A stretch of 12,828 nucleotides of DNA from Pseudomonadota bacterium (GCA_023390245.1 JAEWDF010000093.1:1-12828), one strand, 5' to 3'. Counted from the first letter of the stretch, positions 5,668 through 12,748 are shown. The notes: a model not told the origin generated them from the sequence alone. Translations and numbers: made by a program.

Positions 5668-6429
5668 TCAGGTCAGGGCCGCGAACCACTGCTCCAGCAG
5701 CCGGGCCTCGGCGCGGCGCGCGGCGACGCGTCCGGCCGCCTCCGCGTCCACGCCCCACTGTTCCTCCTGGAAGGCCTCGTCCAGCCGCGACAGGTCGAAC
5801 GCCGCGTCGGCGGCCAGCGCGGCCCGCTCCAGCGCCAGGCCCAGCACGGCCGAGCCCAGCAGCGGAACCGCCGTCGCCAGCCCCGTCAGGCGGAAGTCGT
5901 CAAGCCCCAGCGCATGGTCCCGAACCCACGCGACCGACGCCTCCGGCTGCGCCCGGTGCATGATGCCCTCGACCGGCTCCAGCGCCACGCCCAGTTCCCG
6001 CGCGGCCCAGTCGCGCCATGGCCCCCACTCGCGCGCCTGCCGTTCGACCAGGGCGCGGGGATGTTCGGCCAGATAGCACAGGGCGTCCGAGCTGGCGTAG
6101 GCGGCGATCTCGTCGGCCACCGCCTCGCGCGCCTGGCCGATGCGGTCGATGGCGGTGGAGGCCAGGCGCGTCGCCGGCATGGCCGCCGGGTCCAGGAACT
6201 CGCCCTGCGCCGCCCACTCCTCGGCGACCAGCCGCGCGGCGGCCTCGGTCGGCAGGACCAGCGGCGCCTTGGCCGGCGTCTTCGGCGTGCGCCCGTCCAG
6301 CGTCACGGCCCAGCCGCCTTCGGAGGGCGCCACGTCGACGGCGGTCCAGAACCGCTTGATGCGCTCTTCGGATTCACGAAAGCCCTTGCGGGCGGCGACC
6401 ATCGGATCCAGCGGCGGGATATGGCTCAT
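5668..6429 (-). CDS. ATP12-family F1-ATPase assembly chaperone
   Basis: The protein has 253 residues. ATP12 proteins bind the alpha subunit of F1-ATPase during assembly and are found in mitochondria and alphaproteobacteria. Family-typical stretches are RIKRFWTAVDV (23-33), VTLDGRTPKTPAK (42-54), the segment around EWAAQGEFLDP..MPATRLASTAID (71-95), and EEQWGVDAEAA (222-232) near the C-terminus. The start ATG overlaps the TGA of the upstream pseudouridine synthase (ATGA), so translation is coupled. A longer in-frame reading to 6723 would run inside that gene and is rejected. It is the last gene of the crcB operon; the soluble chaperone should act in the cytoplasm. Confidence 0.93.
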   Translation of the reverse strand: MSHIPPLDPMVAARKGFRESEERIKRFWTAVDVAPSEGGWAVTLDGRTPKTPAKAPLVLPTEAAARLVAEEWAAQGEFLDPAAMPATRLASTAIDRIGQAREAVADEIAAYASSDALCYLAEHPRALVERQAREWGPWRDWAARELGVALEPVEGIMHRAQPEASVAWVRDHALGLDDFRLTGLATAVPLLGSAVLGLALERAALAADAAFDLSRLDEAFQEEQWGVDAEAAGRVAARRAEARLLEQWFAALT

Positions 6430-7421
6430 CGCTGTCGCCTCACGCCGGCGAATACATCCTCGTCGGCCTCGTCTTCCGAAAAGCCGAAGTGGTTGAAACC
6501 CGCCTTCATCTCCGGGCTCAGCGGCGCTTCGACGATCAGCTTGCCGCCGCCGGGATGGTCCAGCTCGATGCGCCGCGCGTGCAGCTGCAGCTTCAGCGGC
6601 CCGCTCAGTTCCGCCGATTGCTCGTTGCCGTATTTCGGATCGCCCAGGATCGGATGGCCGATCGCCGCCATGTGCGCGCGCAACTGATGCGTCCGCCCGG
6701 TGAAGGGCCTCAGCGCCATCCACGCCGCCCGGTGCGCCGCGCGGCTGATGGTGGCGTAGGCGGTCTCGGCCGGTTCGGCCCCGTACTCCTTCGGGTCGGC
6801 GGGCCGCATCATCTCGAAGTCGTTGATGCCGGTCTTCCTCAGCGGCAGGTCGATCTGGCCGTTGGCGGGCTTGGGATTGCCGATCACCAGCGCCCAGTAG
6901 GTCTTCTTGGCCTGGCGCCGCGCGAAGGCGCCCGCCAGCCGCTTGGCCGCCTCGGGCCCCTTGCCCAGAAGCAGGACGCCGGAGGTGTCGCGGTCCAGCC
7001 GGTGGACCAGCCGCGGCCGCTCCAGCCCCTCGCCCCAGGCCGACAGCAGCCGGTCAACATGCTTGGTCGTCTTGGTCCCGCCCTGCACCGCCAGCCCGTG
7101 CGGCTTGTTCAGCGCGATGACCAGCTCGTCCTCGTACAGCACCAGGGACTTGGCGTAGGCCGCGTCCCGCTCGCTGATCTTGGGCTTGTCGCCCGGCGCG
7201 CGCTCGACCGGATCGGGGATCGGCGGCACCCGCACCGCCGCCCCGGCCGTCAGCCGGCCCTCGGGCTTGATGCGCGCGCCGTCGACGCGGATCTGGCCGC
7301 TGCGGGCCATCTTCTGCACCTGCACGTGCGACAGGTGCGGCCAGCGCCGCTTGAACCAGCGGTCCAGGCGGATGCCGTCCTCGGCCTCGGCGACATAGAG
7401 GGTCTGGACCTCCCGGCTCAT
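6426..7421 (-). CDS. RluC/RluD-type pseudouridine synthase with S4 domain
   Basis: The 331-residue enzyme has an N-terminal S4 RNA-binding domain (IRLDRWFKRRWPHLSHVQVQ, about 17-36, to 65). Its RluA-type catalytic domain shows HRLDRDTSGVLLL (140-152, catalytic Asp143), KKTYWALV (172-179) and the C-terminal GRTHQLRAH (242-250). The target is probably 23S rRNA, as for RluC (three uridines) or RluD, but which one cannot be read from the sequence. A 20-residue acidic tail (EDEADED) follows the catalytic domain. ATG 7421 overlaps the crcB stop as ATGA. Related alphaproteobacterial loci often carry a HAD hydrolase gene between this gene and the ATP12 gene; here none is present. Confidence 0.93.
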   Translation of the reverse strand: MSREVQTLYVAEAEDGIRLDRWFKRRWPHLSHVQVQKMARSGQIRVDGARIKPEGRLTAGAAVRVPPIPDPVERAPGDKPKISERDAAYAKSLVLYEDELVIALNKPHGLAVQGGTKTTKHVDRLLSAWGEGLERPRLVHRLDRDTSGVLLLGKGPEAAKRLAGAFARRQAKKTYWALVIGNPKPANGQIDLPLRKTGINDFEMMRPADPKEYGAEPAETAYATISRAAHRAAWMALRPFTGRTHQLRAHMAAIGHPILGDPKYGNEQSAELSGPLKLQLHARRIELDHPGGGKLIVEAPLSPEMKAGFNHFGFSEDEADEDVFAGVRRQR

Positions 7422-7804
7422 GCGAAGGCCCGGCGCGAGATCATCAGCCCCACGAACAGCGCCGCGATCGCCAGCACCACCGAGCCGATCACATAGGCGG
7501 CCGCCAGCCCATAGTCGCGCCGTTCGATCATCAGCGCCGCCTCCAGCGAATAGGAGGAGAAGGTGGTGAAGCCGCCCAGGACGCCCACCGCCGCGAACAG
7601 GCGGATCGCCTCCTGGTGCGCCCCGGCCTTCAGCGCCATCCAGCCGACCAGCAGCCCCATGCACAGGCCGCCGAGGAGGTTGGCCCCGAAGGTGCCCCAC
7701 GGCCAAGCCGCGTTCGGGGCCAGCCGCCCGGCGACGACGCCCAGGCCGTACCGCGCCATCGCCCCCAGGGCCCCGCCGGCCGCAACGAGAAGAAATCGTG
7801 TCAT
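7418..7804 (-). CDS. crcB: Fluoride-specific ion channel CrcB/Fluc
   Basis: The 128-residue inner-membrane protein exports fluoride as a dual-topology dimer. Hallmarks present are GGALGAMARY (10-19), GTFGANLLGG with the conserved Asn42 (37-46) and the phenylalanine-box region GVLGGFTTFSSYSLE (74-88), with four hydrophobic helices. Length is normal for the family. It is the first gene of a coupled operon with an RluC-like enzyme and the ATP12 chaperone. The ATG lies only 47 bp from the divergent DUF2214 start, leaving no room for a crcB-type fluoride riboswitch. No strong ribosome-binding site is visible. Confidence 0.95.
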   Translation of the reverse strand: MTRFLLVAAGGALGAMARYGLGVVAGRLAPNAAWPWGTFGANLLGGLCMGLLVGWMALKAGAHQEAIRLFAAVGVLGGFTTFSSYSLEAALMIERRDYGLAAAYVIGSVVLAIAALFVGLMISRRAFA

Positions 7805-7814
7805 GATGGCCGCC

Positions 7815-7820
7815 TATATA
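7815..7820. promoter_or_regulatory. Palindromic TATATA in the crcB/DUF2214 divergent gap
   Basis: TATATA is self-complementary and the only A/T-rich element in the 47-bp gap (7805-7851). It could serve as the -10 for both genes. On the minus strand it is 10 nt from the crcB ATG (nearly leaderless mRNA), on the plus strand about 31 nt from the DUF2214 ATG. Neither direction has a good -35 at 17 bp. Confidence 0.3.
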
Positions 7821-7851
7821 CGCGCGAACGCCCGAATGCGAAGGAAAGCCG

Positions 7852-8274
7852 ATGCTCGACCTGACCCTGGCCGTCCTGCACCACCTGCTGGTCTTCGGAC
7901 TGGTGATGATGCTGGCCATGGAGCTGGCGCTGCTGCGGACATCCCTGCCGGACGTCCGCCGGCTGGCGGGCCTGGACGCCGGCTATGGCGCGACCGCCCT
8001 GCTGGTCATCGTCGTCGGCGTCTGCCGCGTCGTCTGGGGCGGCAAGGGCTGGGCCTTCTACCAGGCCAATCCCTTCTTCTGGGCCAAGATCGGGACCTTC
8101 GCCCTGATCGGCCTGATCTCCGTCGTCCCGACGCTGCGCATCCTGCGCTGGCGCCGCGCCGGCGTCGCCGATCCCGCCCGGCTGGAGTCGACACGCGCCC
8201 TGGTCCGGCTGGAGCTTCTGCTGGTCCTGCCGCTGGTCGCCTTCGCCGCCGCCATGGCCCGCTGGCCGTTCTGA
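7852..8274 (+). CDS. DUF2214 family membrane protein
   Basis: The 140-residue protein has four predicted membrane helices at about 5-27, 44-62, 77-97 and 116-135. The family signature GGKGWAFYQANPFFWAKI (63-80) lies between helices 2 and 3. His10 and His11 in the first helix could be ligands, but no cofactor is established for the family. The ATG is preceded by AAGGAAA at good spacing. It is divergent from crcB across 47 bp. Function unknown. Confidence 0.88.
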   Translation: MLDLTLAVLHHLLVFGLVMMLAMELALLRTSLPDVRRLAGLDAGYGATALLVIVVGVCRVVWGGKGWAFYQANPFFWAKIGTFALIGLISVVPTLRILRWRRAGVADPARLESTRALVRLELLLVLPLVAFAAAMARWPF

Positions 8275-8322
8275 CCGAAACTTCACTTGCGGCCGAACAG
8301 GGTTAACGGCGATATCCGACTT

Positions 8323-8338
8323 GGCGCGGCTTCGCGCC
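8323..8338 (+). terminator. Possible terminator hairpin after the DUF2214 gene
   Basis: A perfect 6-bp stem with a 4-nt loop (GGCGCG, GCTT, CGCGCC) lies 48 bp past the DUF2214 stop. There is no T-run after it, so intrinsic termination is uncertain. Confidence 0.35.
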
Positions 8339-8354
8339 TCGGGAGAACGTCGTC

Positions 8355-8388
8355 GGCCCGGCGGCGTCTTCAGGCATAGTGCCGGGCC
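8355..8388 (+). repeat. 8-bp perfect inverted repeat before the 386-aa membrane protein gene
   Basis: GGCCCGGC (8355-8362) and GCCGGGCC (8381-8388) are perfect inverted copies around 18 nt, which include a CATAGT hexamer that could be a -10. It lies 30 bp before the ATG at 8419. It could be an operator or an mRNA leader hairpin; a chance occurrence is not excluded. Otherwise nothing is seen in 8275-8418. Confidence 0.3.
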
Positions 8389-8418
8389 AGGTTCAGCACG
8401 GGGTTCGCAAGCCGCGCC

Positions 8419-9579
8419 ATGTCGCACGAAGACGCCGCCCATACGCCGCCCCCGCCCGTCCCGCCGACGGAGCCGCAGCCGCACGCGCTGGAATCCCTGG
8501 CCCAGACCCAGGCAGAACGAACCCCGCCGCCCAATCCGACGCCGACCGAGACGCCCGCCGTCTCCGACGAAGGCGTGCTGCGCCCGATCCAGGAAAGCGA
8601 CTATTTCACCCTGGACGAGGCGGCGATCGCGCGCATCTCCGCCAACATCGACCAGTATTTCAACCAGCCGCTCGACATCTTCCCCTTCTGGGAGAACGAG
8701 CGGAAGCCCGACCGCTTCCACGTCCTGTTCGCCCGCCAGATCGAGGAGCGGTTCGCCGCCGACCGCGACATCCGCGGTCGCGTCCACGCCTACGGCCGCC
8801 GGGTCTTCCGCGCCCTGTGCGTCCATGTCGGGATCAAGCGCCTGACCCAGGCGCTGGCGCTGCTGGCCTTCTCCATCCTGGCCGAGATGGGGCCGACACT
8901 GTTCGCCGGCTGGACCGGCGGGCAACCCGCCGGACTGGGGCTGAGCGTCCTGGCCATGCTGATCGTGGTCGGCCTCTTCTTCGGCGTCTCGACCATCCTG
9001 TTCATCCAGTACCGCTTCCGGCTGGAGAACGATTCCTACGAGCTGTCGCGCGAGATCGTGCAGCGGACGCGCGAGCTGCAGAACCTGTTCACCAACGCCC
9101 GCGCCCTGTCCGACCAGGCTGAGACCACCTACCAGATGGACGGCAAGGCCTGGGGCCAGCGCGCCCTCTATCTGACGCGCCTGGTCATGTGGATCGGCGC
9201 GCGCATGGAATATCTGGAGAAGTTCATCCAGATGGAGCTGTGGCGCGTTCGGCGCGAGCGCTACTGGATGCGCTGGTTCGGCCGTTTCAGCACGCCGCTG
9301 GTCCTGCTGGTCTGGCTGGGCGTCTTCGCCCTGTGGCCCGCGCCGGGCGACGGGGTCGGCTTCCGCCTGCTGCAGGTCGTCGCGGTCGTCCTGGCCGTGA
9401 CCGTATCCTGGCTGTCCTACTTCCGCTGGCAGACGCCGACCACCGCCATTCAGGACAAGCTCGGCGCCGAAAGCTGGGTCCGCTACGCCTCGCTGGACAT
9501 GGACAACACCGTCGGCGACCAGGTCCGCCGAGACAAGGAACGGCTGGTCGAGTATCGCAACCTGACCCGGAGCCGCTGA
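8419..9579 (+). CDS. Hypothetical four-TM membrane protein with Pro-rich N-terminus
   Basis: The protein has 386 residues and I do not recognise its family. Residues 1-48 are proline-, glutamate- and threonine-rich and probably disordered. A soluble alpha-helical region follows (60-140). Two hydrophobic segments lie at about 144-165 and 173-197. Then comes a long charged helical region (200-288) with coiled-coil-like stretches (YELSREIVQRTRELQNLF) and aromatic/basic clusters (RVRRERYWMRWF). A second hydrophobic pair lies at about 292-308 and 314-334, and the cytoplasmic C-tail (335-386) is charged. No catalytic motif is seen. The ATG has no clear Shine-Dalgarno sequence, so the exact start is less certain. 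It has strong coding codon bias. Confidence 0.82.
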   Translation: MSHEDAAHTPPPPVPPTEPQPHALESLAQTQAERTPPPNPTPTETPAVSDEGVLRPIQESDYFTLDEAAIARISANIDQYFNQPLDIFPFWENERKPDRFHVLFARQIEERFAADRDIRGRVHAYGRRVFRALCVHVGIKRLTQALALLAFSILAEMGPTLFAGWTGGQPAGLGLSVLAMLIVVGLFFGVSTILFIQYRFRLENDSYELSREIVQRTRELQNLFTNARALSDQAETTYQMDGKAWGQRALYLTRLVMWIGARMEYLEKFIQMELWRVRRERYWMRWFGRFSTPLVLLVWLGVFALWPAPGDGVGFRLLQVVAVVLAVTVSWLSYFRWQTPTTAIQDKLGAESWVRYASLDMDNTVGDQVRRDKERLVEYRNLTRSR

Positions 9580-9580
9580 C

Positions 9581-9623
9581 TCTTCCCCGTCATCCTCGCG
9601 CTTGACCCGAGGATGACGGAAGA
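9581..9623. terminator. Long palindrome, probable bidirectional terminator
   Basis: CCGTCATCCTCG (9587-9598) and CGAGGATGACGG (9608-9619) are perfect 12-bp inverted copies around a 9-nt loop (CGCTTGACC). With a 2-nt bulge the stem can extend to TCTTCC / GGAAGA at 9581-9623. It fills the 58 bp between two convergent genes. Its 'GTCATCCTCG..CTTGACCCGAGGATGAC' form resembles a palindromic intergenic repeat that I recall from Caulobacterales and related genomes, so it may also be one copy of a dispersed family. Confidence 0.65.
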
Positions 9624-9637
9624 CGGGCGAACCGCCC

Positions 9638-10126
9638 CTACCGCGGAATCGATCCCTGCACCGACCGCGCGTCATAGGCGTTGGGTCGGTCCGGCTTGGC
9701 GCCGCGCCCCAGGATCACCTCCAGCGTCGTCGAGGTCGGCTGCGGCCCGCTGAAATTCAGCCCGACGCCCACGCCGACGCCTGAGGCCGAATAGCCGCCG
9801 TAGCGGCTGGTCCCACCGCCGATCGAGACGCTGGGCCGCACCCCGCCGGCGCCGCCCGGCCGGCCGTCGATCCAGCTCTGGGTCACTTCGAACCAGTCAT
9901 AGCCTTCCTGCGTCGTCAGGTCCGCCGCCCGCAACAGGGCGTAGTCCGCCACCCGGCCGGCCGCGCCCACGCCGTTGTAGGTCACGCGATAGCGGTTGGA
10001 TTCGATCCGCTGCTCGGAATACCCCTGCCCGCCCGGCCCGCGCTGCGGACCGTAGGGCGCCAGGCTGGCGCAGGCGGTCAGCGCCAGGGCGGAGGCGGCG
10101 AGGCTAAAAACGGCGAGGCGCTTCAT
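9638..10126 (-). CDS. Small outer-envelope lipoprotein (CC0125/CC1285-like)
   Basis: The 162-residue precursor has a lipoprotein signal: MKRL, a hydrophobic stretch, and the lipobox LTAC with Cys19 as the lipidated residue. The mature part begins with a Gly/Pro/Gln-rich linker, then a compact domain (YRVTYNGVGAAGRVADYALLRAADLT, in two halves around 45-70; EGYDWFEVTQSW, 74-85). A Gly/Ser-rich segment (GGGTSRYGGYSASGVGVGVGLNF region, 103-128) and TLEVILGRG complete it. This layout matches a Caulobacterales lipoprotein family of unknown role. The ATG at 10126 has a textbook AAGGAGA site 6-7 nt upstream; the reading frame open to 10198 is not used. Confidence 0.88.
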   Translation of the reverse strand: MKRLAVFSLAASALALTACASLAPYGPQRGPGGQGYSEQRIESNRYRVTYNGVGAAGRVADYALLRAADLTTQEGYDWFEVTQSWIDGRPGGAGGVRPSVSIGGGTSRYGGYSASGVGVGVGLNFSGPQPTSTTLEVILGRGAKPDRPNAYDARSVQGSIPR

Positions 10127-10146
10127 GGCGTTGTCTCCTTTGCGAG

Positions 10147-10152
10147 GATAGC
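10147..10152 (-). promoter_or_regulatory. Possible -10 element for the lipoprotein gene
   Basis: GCTATC on the minus strand fits the Caulobacter -10 pattern and lies 20 nt before the lipoprotein ATG, inside the 68-bp gap after arr. I see no convincing -35 at standard spacing, although a TTGACG overlaps the arr stop codon further upstream. Confidence 0.25.
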
Positions 10153-10194
10153 GTTGCTGCGCGCGGAGCGTTCCGTCCAGAGGATGTTTGCACG

Positions 10195-10611
10195 TCAATC
10201 CTCGATGACCTCCACGCCCCTGCGCCTCAACTCGACCACAAGGTCTCTCATCGCCTCCAGCCGTTCCGCCGGATGCCCCTGCCAGTCGGCCACCTCTCCG
10301 ACCACCCTGAGCGGCTCGCGCGTGCGATACGACTGGGTCGGATTGCCGGGGACCTTCTTGTCCGTCACGTTCGGATCGTCCTCGAACGGACCGACCGGCT
10401 CGACGATGTAGATTCGCCCCGGCCCGTCGCCCGAGGCCAGTTCCGCGCCCCAGACGGCCGTGTCCAGCTTGGCGGTCAGATAGACATAAGCCGCTATCCG
10501 CCGTGGATCGAAGTTGGAGGCGAAACCCGCCTTGAGCAGGTCTCCCGCCGCCAGGTCCGCCTTCGTACCGTGATAGAAGGGCCCTATGTTCTGGAATTCC
10601 TTGATGGTCAT
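10195..10611 (-). CDS. arr: Rifamycin ADP-ribosyltransferase (Arr family)
   Basis: The 138-residue enzyme transfers ADP-ribose from NAD+ to a hydroxyl of rifamycins, inactivating them. It is close to the Arr pattern along its full length: GPFYHGTKADL (10-20, His14), VYLTA (43-47, Tyr44), AVWGAELA (52-59), IYIVEPVGPFEDDPNVTDKK (68-87), and PGNPTQSYRTREPLRVVG (88-105), ending in the usual VIED. The catalytic His, Tyr and Asp (D78 or D79) are all present. An upstream in-frame ATG at 10653 also has an AGGCGG site at 6 nt and would add 14 residues; homology favours 10611 but does not settle it. Codon use matches the neighbours. There are no integron or transposon sequences around it, so this looks like a resident chromosomal copy. 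Confidence 0.93.
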   Translation of the reverse strand: MTIKEFQNIGPFYHGTKADLAAGDLLKAGFASNFDPRRIAAYVYLTAKLDTAVWGAELASGDGPGRIYIVEPVGPFEDDPNVTDKKVPGNPTQSYRTREPLRVVGEVADWQGHPAERLEAMRDLVVELRRRGVEVIED

Positions 10612-10723
10612 CGGTCGCCCCGGCTGTGTGTGAGGGCGTGACAAACTGCGCATAAATCGCCGCCTGCCAATTCTTGATCTGAACTTTTTCGCCCCCAGAT
10701 CCCTCTCAGGCGGGGCCGGTCCG

Positions 10724-11281
10724 TCATTCGACGATCGAGCGAATGATCCGCGCCGGATTGCCTCCGACCAGGGTGTTTGGCGGCACGTCCCGGGTGACGA
10801 CGGAACCCGCCGCGACGACCGAGTTCTCGCCGATCGTCACGCCGCCGATGACGGTCGCCCCCGCCGCTATCCAAACATTCCTCTCGATCACGATGGGCTT
10901 GGCGACGACCCCGGATCGCCGCTGCGACGGCTGGATCGGATGGCCGGAAGTGATGAGGCTGACGTTGGGCCCGATCATCACCTCGTCGCCGATGTCGATC
11001 CCGCCCAGATCGTAGAAGGTGCAGTTCTGGTTGATGAAGACATTCCGCCCCACGCGGGTGTCGACGCCGCCGGTCGCATGGAAGGGCGGTATCAGCACGA
11101 AGCCGGGATCGACGGCGCGGCCGATCAGGTCGCTGAACAGGTCGCGGACCTGGTCCTCGTCGTCATAGGCCAGACGGTTCAGCGACGCGGTGATCGCCAT
11201 CGCCCGTCTGACCTCCGCCGACATGGCCGCCGATTCCGGCGTCCTTCGGGGAATGATCCGAACGTGGTCGTCATTCGCCAT
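10724..11281 (-). CDS. LacA/NodL/Maa-type O-acetyltransferase (left-handed beta-helix)
   Basis: The 185-residue protein uses acetyl-CoA to acetylate a sugar or related hydroxyl. After a helical N-terminus (about 20-55) come hexapeptide repeats in two blocks (VGRNVFINQNC, IGDEVMIGPNVSLI, then IERNVWIAAGATVIGGVTIGENS). Between the blocks is the catalytic-His loop TSGHPIQP (111-118, His114), and GGNPARII ends the protein, as in maltose and galactoside acetyltransferases. The substrate is unknown. The start is taken as ATG 11281, overlapping the upstream gene by 11 bp; GTG 11290 and ATG 11224 are alternatives, since no ideal ribosome-binding site picks one. It is last in an overlapping operon. 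Confidence 0.88.
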   Translation of the reverse strand: MANDDHVRIIPRRTPESAAMSAEVRRAMAITASLNRLAYDDEDQVRDLFSDLIGRAVDPGFVLIPPFHATGGVDTRVGRNVFINQNCTFYDLGGIDIGDEVMIGPNVSLITSGHPIQPSQRRSGVVAKPIVIERNVWIAAGATVIGGVTIGENSVVAAGSVVTRDVPPNTLVGGNPARIIRSIVE

Positions 11282-12020
11282 GCGCCTCACCGGCCTGAAG
11301 CCCCAGCGCCGCCCTCAGCCGCGCGAAATCCTCCGGCGCCGGCGCCTCGACCGTCCGCGTCCCGCCTTCCGGGTGGGGGAAGGTCAGCCTGGCGGCGTGC
11401 AGCATCAGCCGCGGCGCGGCGCCCGCCGCCGTGGTCAGGGCGCCGCCGTATCGCGCGTCTCCGACCAGCGGCCGGTTCAGGTGCGCCATATGCACCCGCA
11501 ACTGGTGCATCCGGCCCGTCATCGGCTCCAGTTCGACCACCGCCCCGGCCTCGTTCGCCGCCAGGGTGCGATAGCGGCTCTGCGAGGCCTGGGCGCCCGG
11601 CGCGTCGGCCGCGACCACCCGCATGTAGCTTTCGCGCCCGATCTCCTCGCGGCGCAGCGGCGCGTCGACCACCCCCGCGCGCGGTTCGGGCGCCGCCGAC
11701 AGCAGGGCCAGGTAGGTCTTGCGGAATCTCTTGGCCTGCAACGCCTTGCCCAGGAACCCCGCCGCCGGCTTGGTCTTGGCCGCCAGGATCACGCCCGAGG
11801 TGTCGCGGTCCAGCCGGTGCACCAGTTCCGGCCGTTTTCCGTTCGAGCGGGCGAAGGCCCACAGCAGGTCGTCCAGCGTGTGCGCCCTGATCCGCCCGCC
11901 CTGGCTGGACAGGCCCGGCGGCTTGGACAGGGCCAGCACATGGGCGTCCTCATGGATCACCCACGAGCGGACGGCGGCGATCTCTTCCCCGGACAGGGCG
12001 ATGGGCGGTCTGGAAGTCAT
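11271..12020 (-). CDS. RluA-family pseudouridine synthase without S4 domain
   Basis: The 249-residue enzyme consists only of the catalytic domain. The chain starts a short distance before HEDAHVLALSKPPGLSSQGG (23-42) and has HRLDRDTSGVILAAKT (68-83, catalytic Asp71), FRKTYLALL (99-107), MTGRMHQLRVHMAHLNRPL (167-185) and LMLHAARL (205-212). The absence of S4 resembles RluA and TruC rather than RluC/RluD, so the target could be rRNA or tRNA; it is not determined here. ATG 12020 overlaps the DUF72 stop as ATGA, indicating translational coupling. Confidence 0.92.
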   Translation of the reverse strand: MTSRPPIALSGEEIAAVRSWVIHEDAHVLALSKPPGLSSQGGRIRAHTLDDLLWAFARSNGKRPELVHRLDRDTSGVILAAKTKPAAGFLGKALQAKRFRKTYLALLSAAPEPRAGVVDAPLRREEIGRESYMRVVAADAPGAQASQSRYRTLAANEAGAVVELEPMTGRMHQLRVHMAHLNRPLVGDARYGGALTTAAGAAPRLMLHAARLTFPHPEGGTRTVEAPAPEDFARLRAALGLQAGEAHGE

Positions 12021-12748
12021 CGCGGCTCATCGCCCAGCGCCGCCATGACGGTCAAGGCGTCCGGCAGGGCGCAGCCCTCGGCGGTGTTGTCAAAGACGCA
12101 CCAGGTCGGCGCGGCCTCCCGCGCGATCCGTTCGGCGGTCGCGGCCAGGACCTCCGGCGCATAGGCCGAATAGTAGATGCGCGGCGATCCGTGCAGCCGG
12201 AGATAGGTCAGGCCGCGCCAGCCGCCCGGCTCGCCCGCGCCGGGCGCTGGCGCGGGGTCGGCGGCGACCCGCGCGATGCGTCGATGCGCCATCCACGCAT
12301 CGACGTCGGGCGTGAACCAGCTCGCGTGCCGGGGTTCGCAGACGACCGCGACCGGCAGGCGTTCGGCCAGGGCGTCGAAGAAGCGGGCGGCGACCGCCTC
12401 GTCGAACGCCAGCGACGGCGGAAGCTGGACCAGCAGCACGCCCAGCCGGTCGCCCAATCCCGCGACCTCGTCCGCGAACCGCTCCAGCGTCTCCGCCGGA
12501 TCGCGCAGCCGCCGCTCGTGCGTCAGCACGCGCGGCGCCTTCACCGCGAACCGGAAATCCTCCGGCGTCGACGCCGCCCACCGCTCATAGGTCGACCGCC
12601 GATGCGGACGATAAAAGCTGCTGTTGATCTCGACCGCGTTCATCACCCGGGCGTACCGCTCCAGGTGCGTCCCCGGTCCGGGGAACCGGTCGGCCAGGAC
12701 GCCCGGCACGCTCCATCCGGCCGTGCCCAGGCGCGCCGCGCCGCTCAT
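12017..12748 (-). CDS. DUF72 (YecE-like) family protein
   Basis: The 243-residue protein has a predicted TIM-barrel-like fold. All family signatures are visible: GTAGWS (8-13), YARVMNAVEINSSFYRP (32-48), FRFAVKAPRVLTH (65-77), VQLPPS (107-112), EPRHASW (138-144), YLRLHGS (182-188) and FDNTAEG (219-225). The conserved polar residues (E40, N42, E138, R140, H186, N221) suggest a metal or substrate pocket, but no reaction has been assigned to the family as far as I know. ATG 12748 overlaps an upstream stop codon (ATGA), so it belongs to the same coupled operon. Confidence 0.93.
   Translation of the reverse strand: MSGAARLGTAGWSVPGVLADRFPGPGTHLERYARVMNAVEINSSFYRPHRRSTYERWAASTPEDFRFAVKAPRVLTHERRLRDPAETLERFADEVAGLGDRLGVLLVQLPPSLAFDEAVAARFFDALAERLPVAVVCEPRHASWFTPDVDAWMAHRRIARVAADPAPAPGAGEPGGWRGLTYLRLHGSPRIYYSAYAPEVLAATAERIAREAAPTWCVFDNTAEGCALPDALTVMAALGDEPR

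Noticed and set aside
5144..5758. N-terminal extension of the winged-helix regulator in the same frame
   Set aside because: It would overlap the whole membrane protein gene in another frame and run through the operator sites; the GTG at 5143 has a good ribosome-binding site and a GTGA overlap.
7805..7851. Fluoride riboswitch upstream of crcB
   Set aside because: The 47-bp gap is too short for the known aptamer plus an expression platform, and none of its conserved sequence is visible.
7801..9675. 624-codon minus-strand open frame opposite DUF2214 and the 386-aa protein
   Set aside because: Its translation is low-complexity (Gln, Asp, Gly, Arg) and runs through the terminator palindrome. The plus-strand frames have membrane segments and good starts.
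10612..10723. Integron attC site or other mobile DNA beside arr
   Set aside because: I see no attC-like core sites, terminal repeats, integrase or transposase on either side, and base composition does not change.
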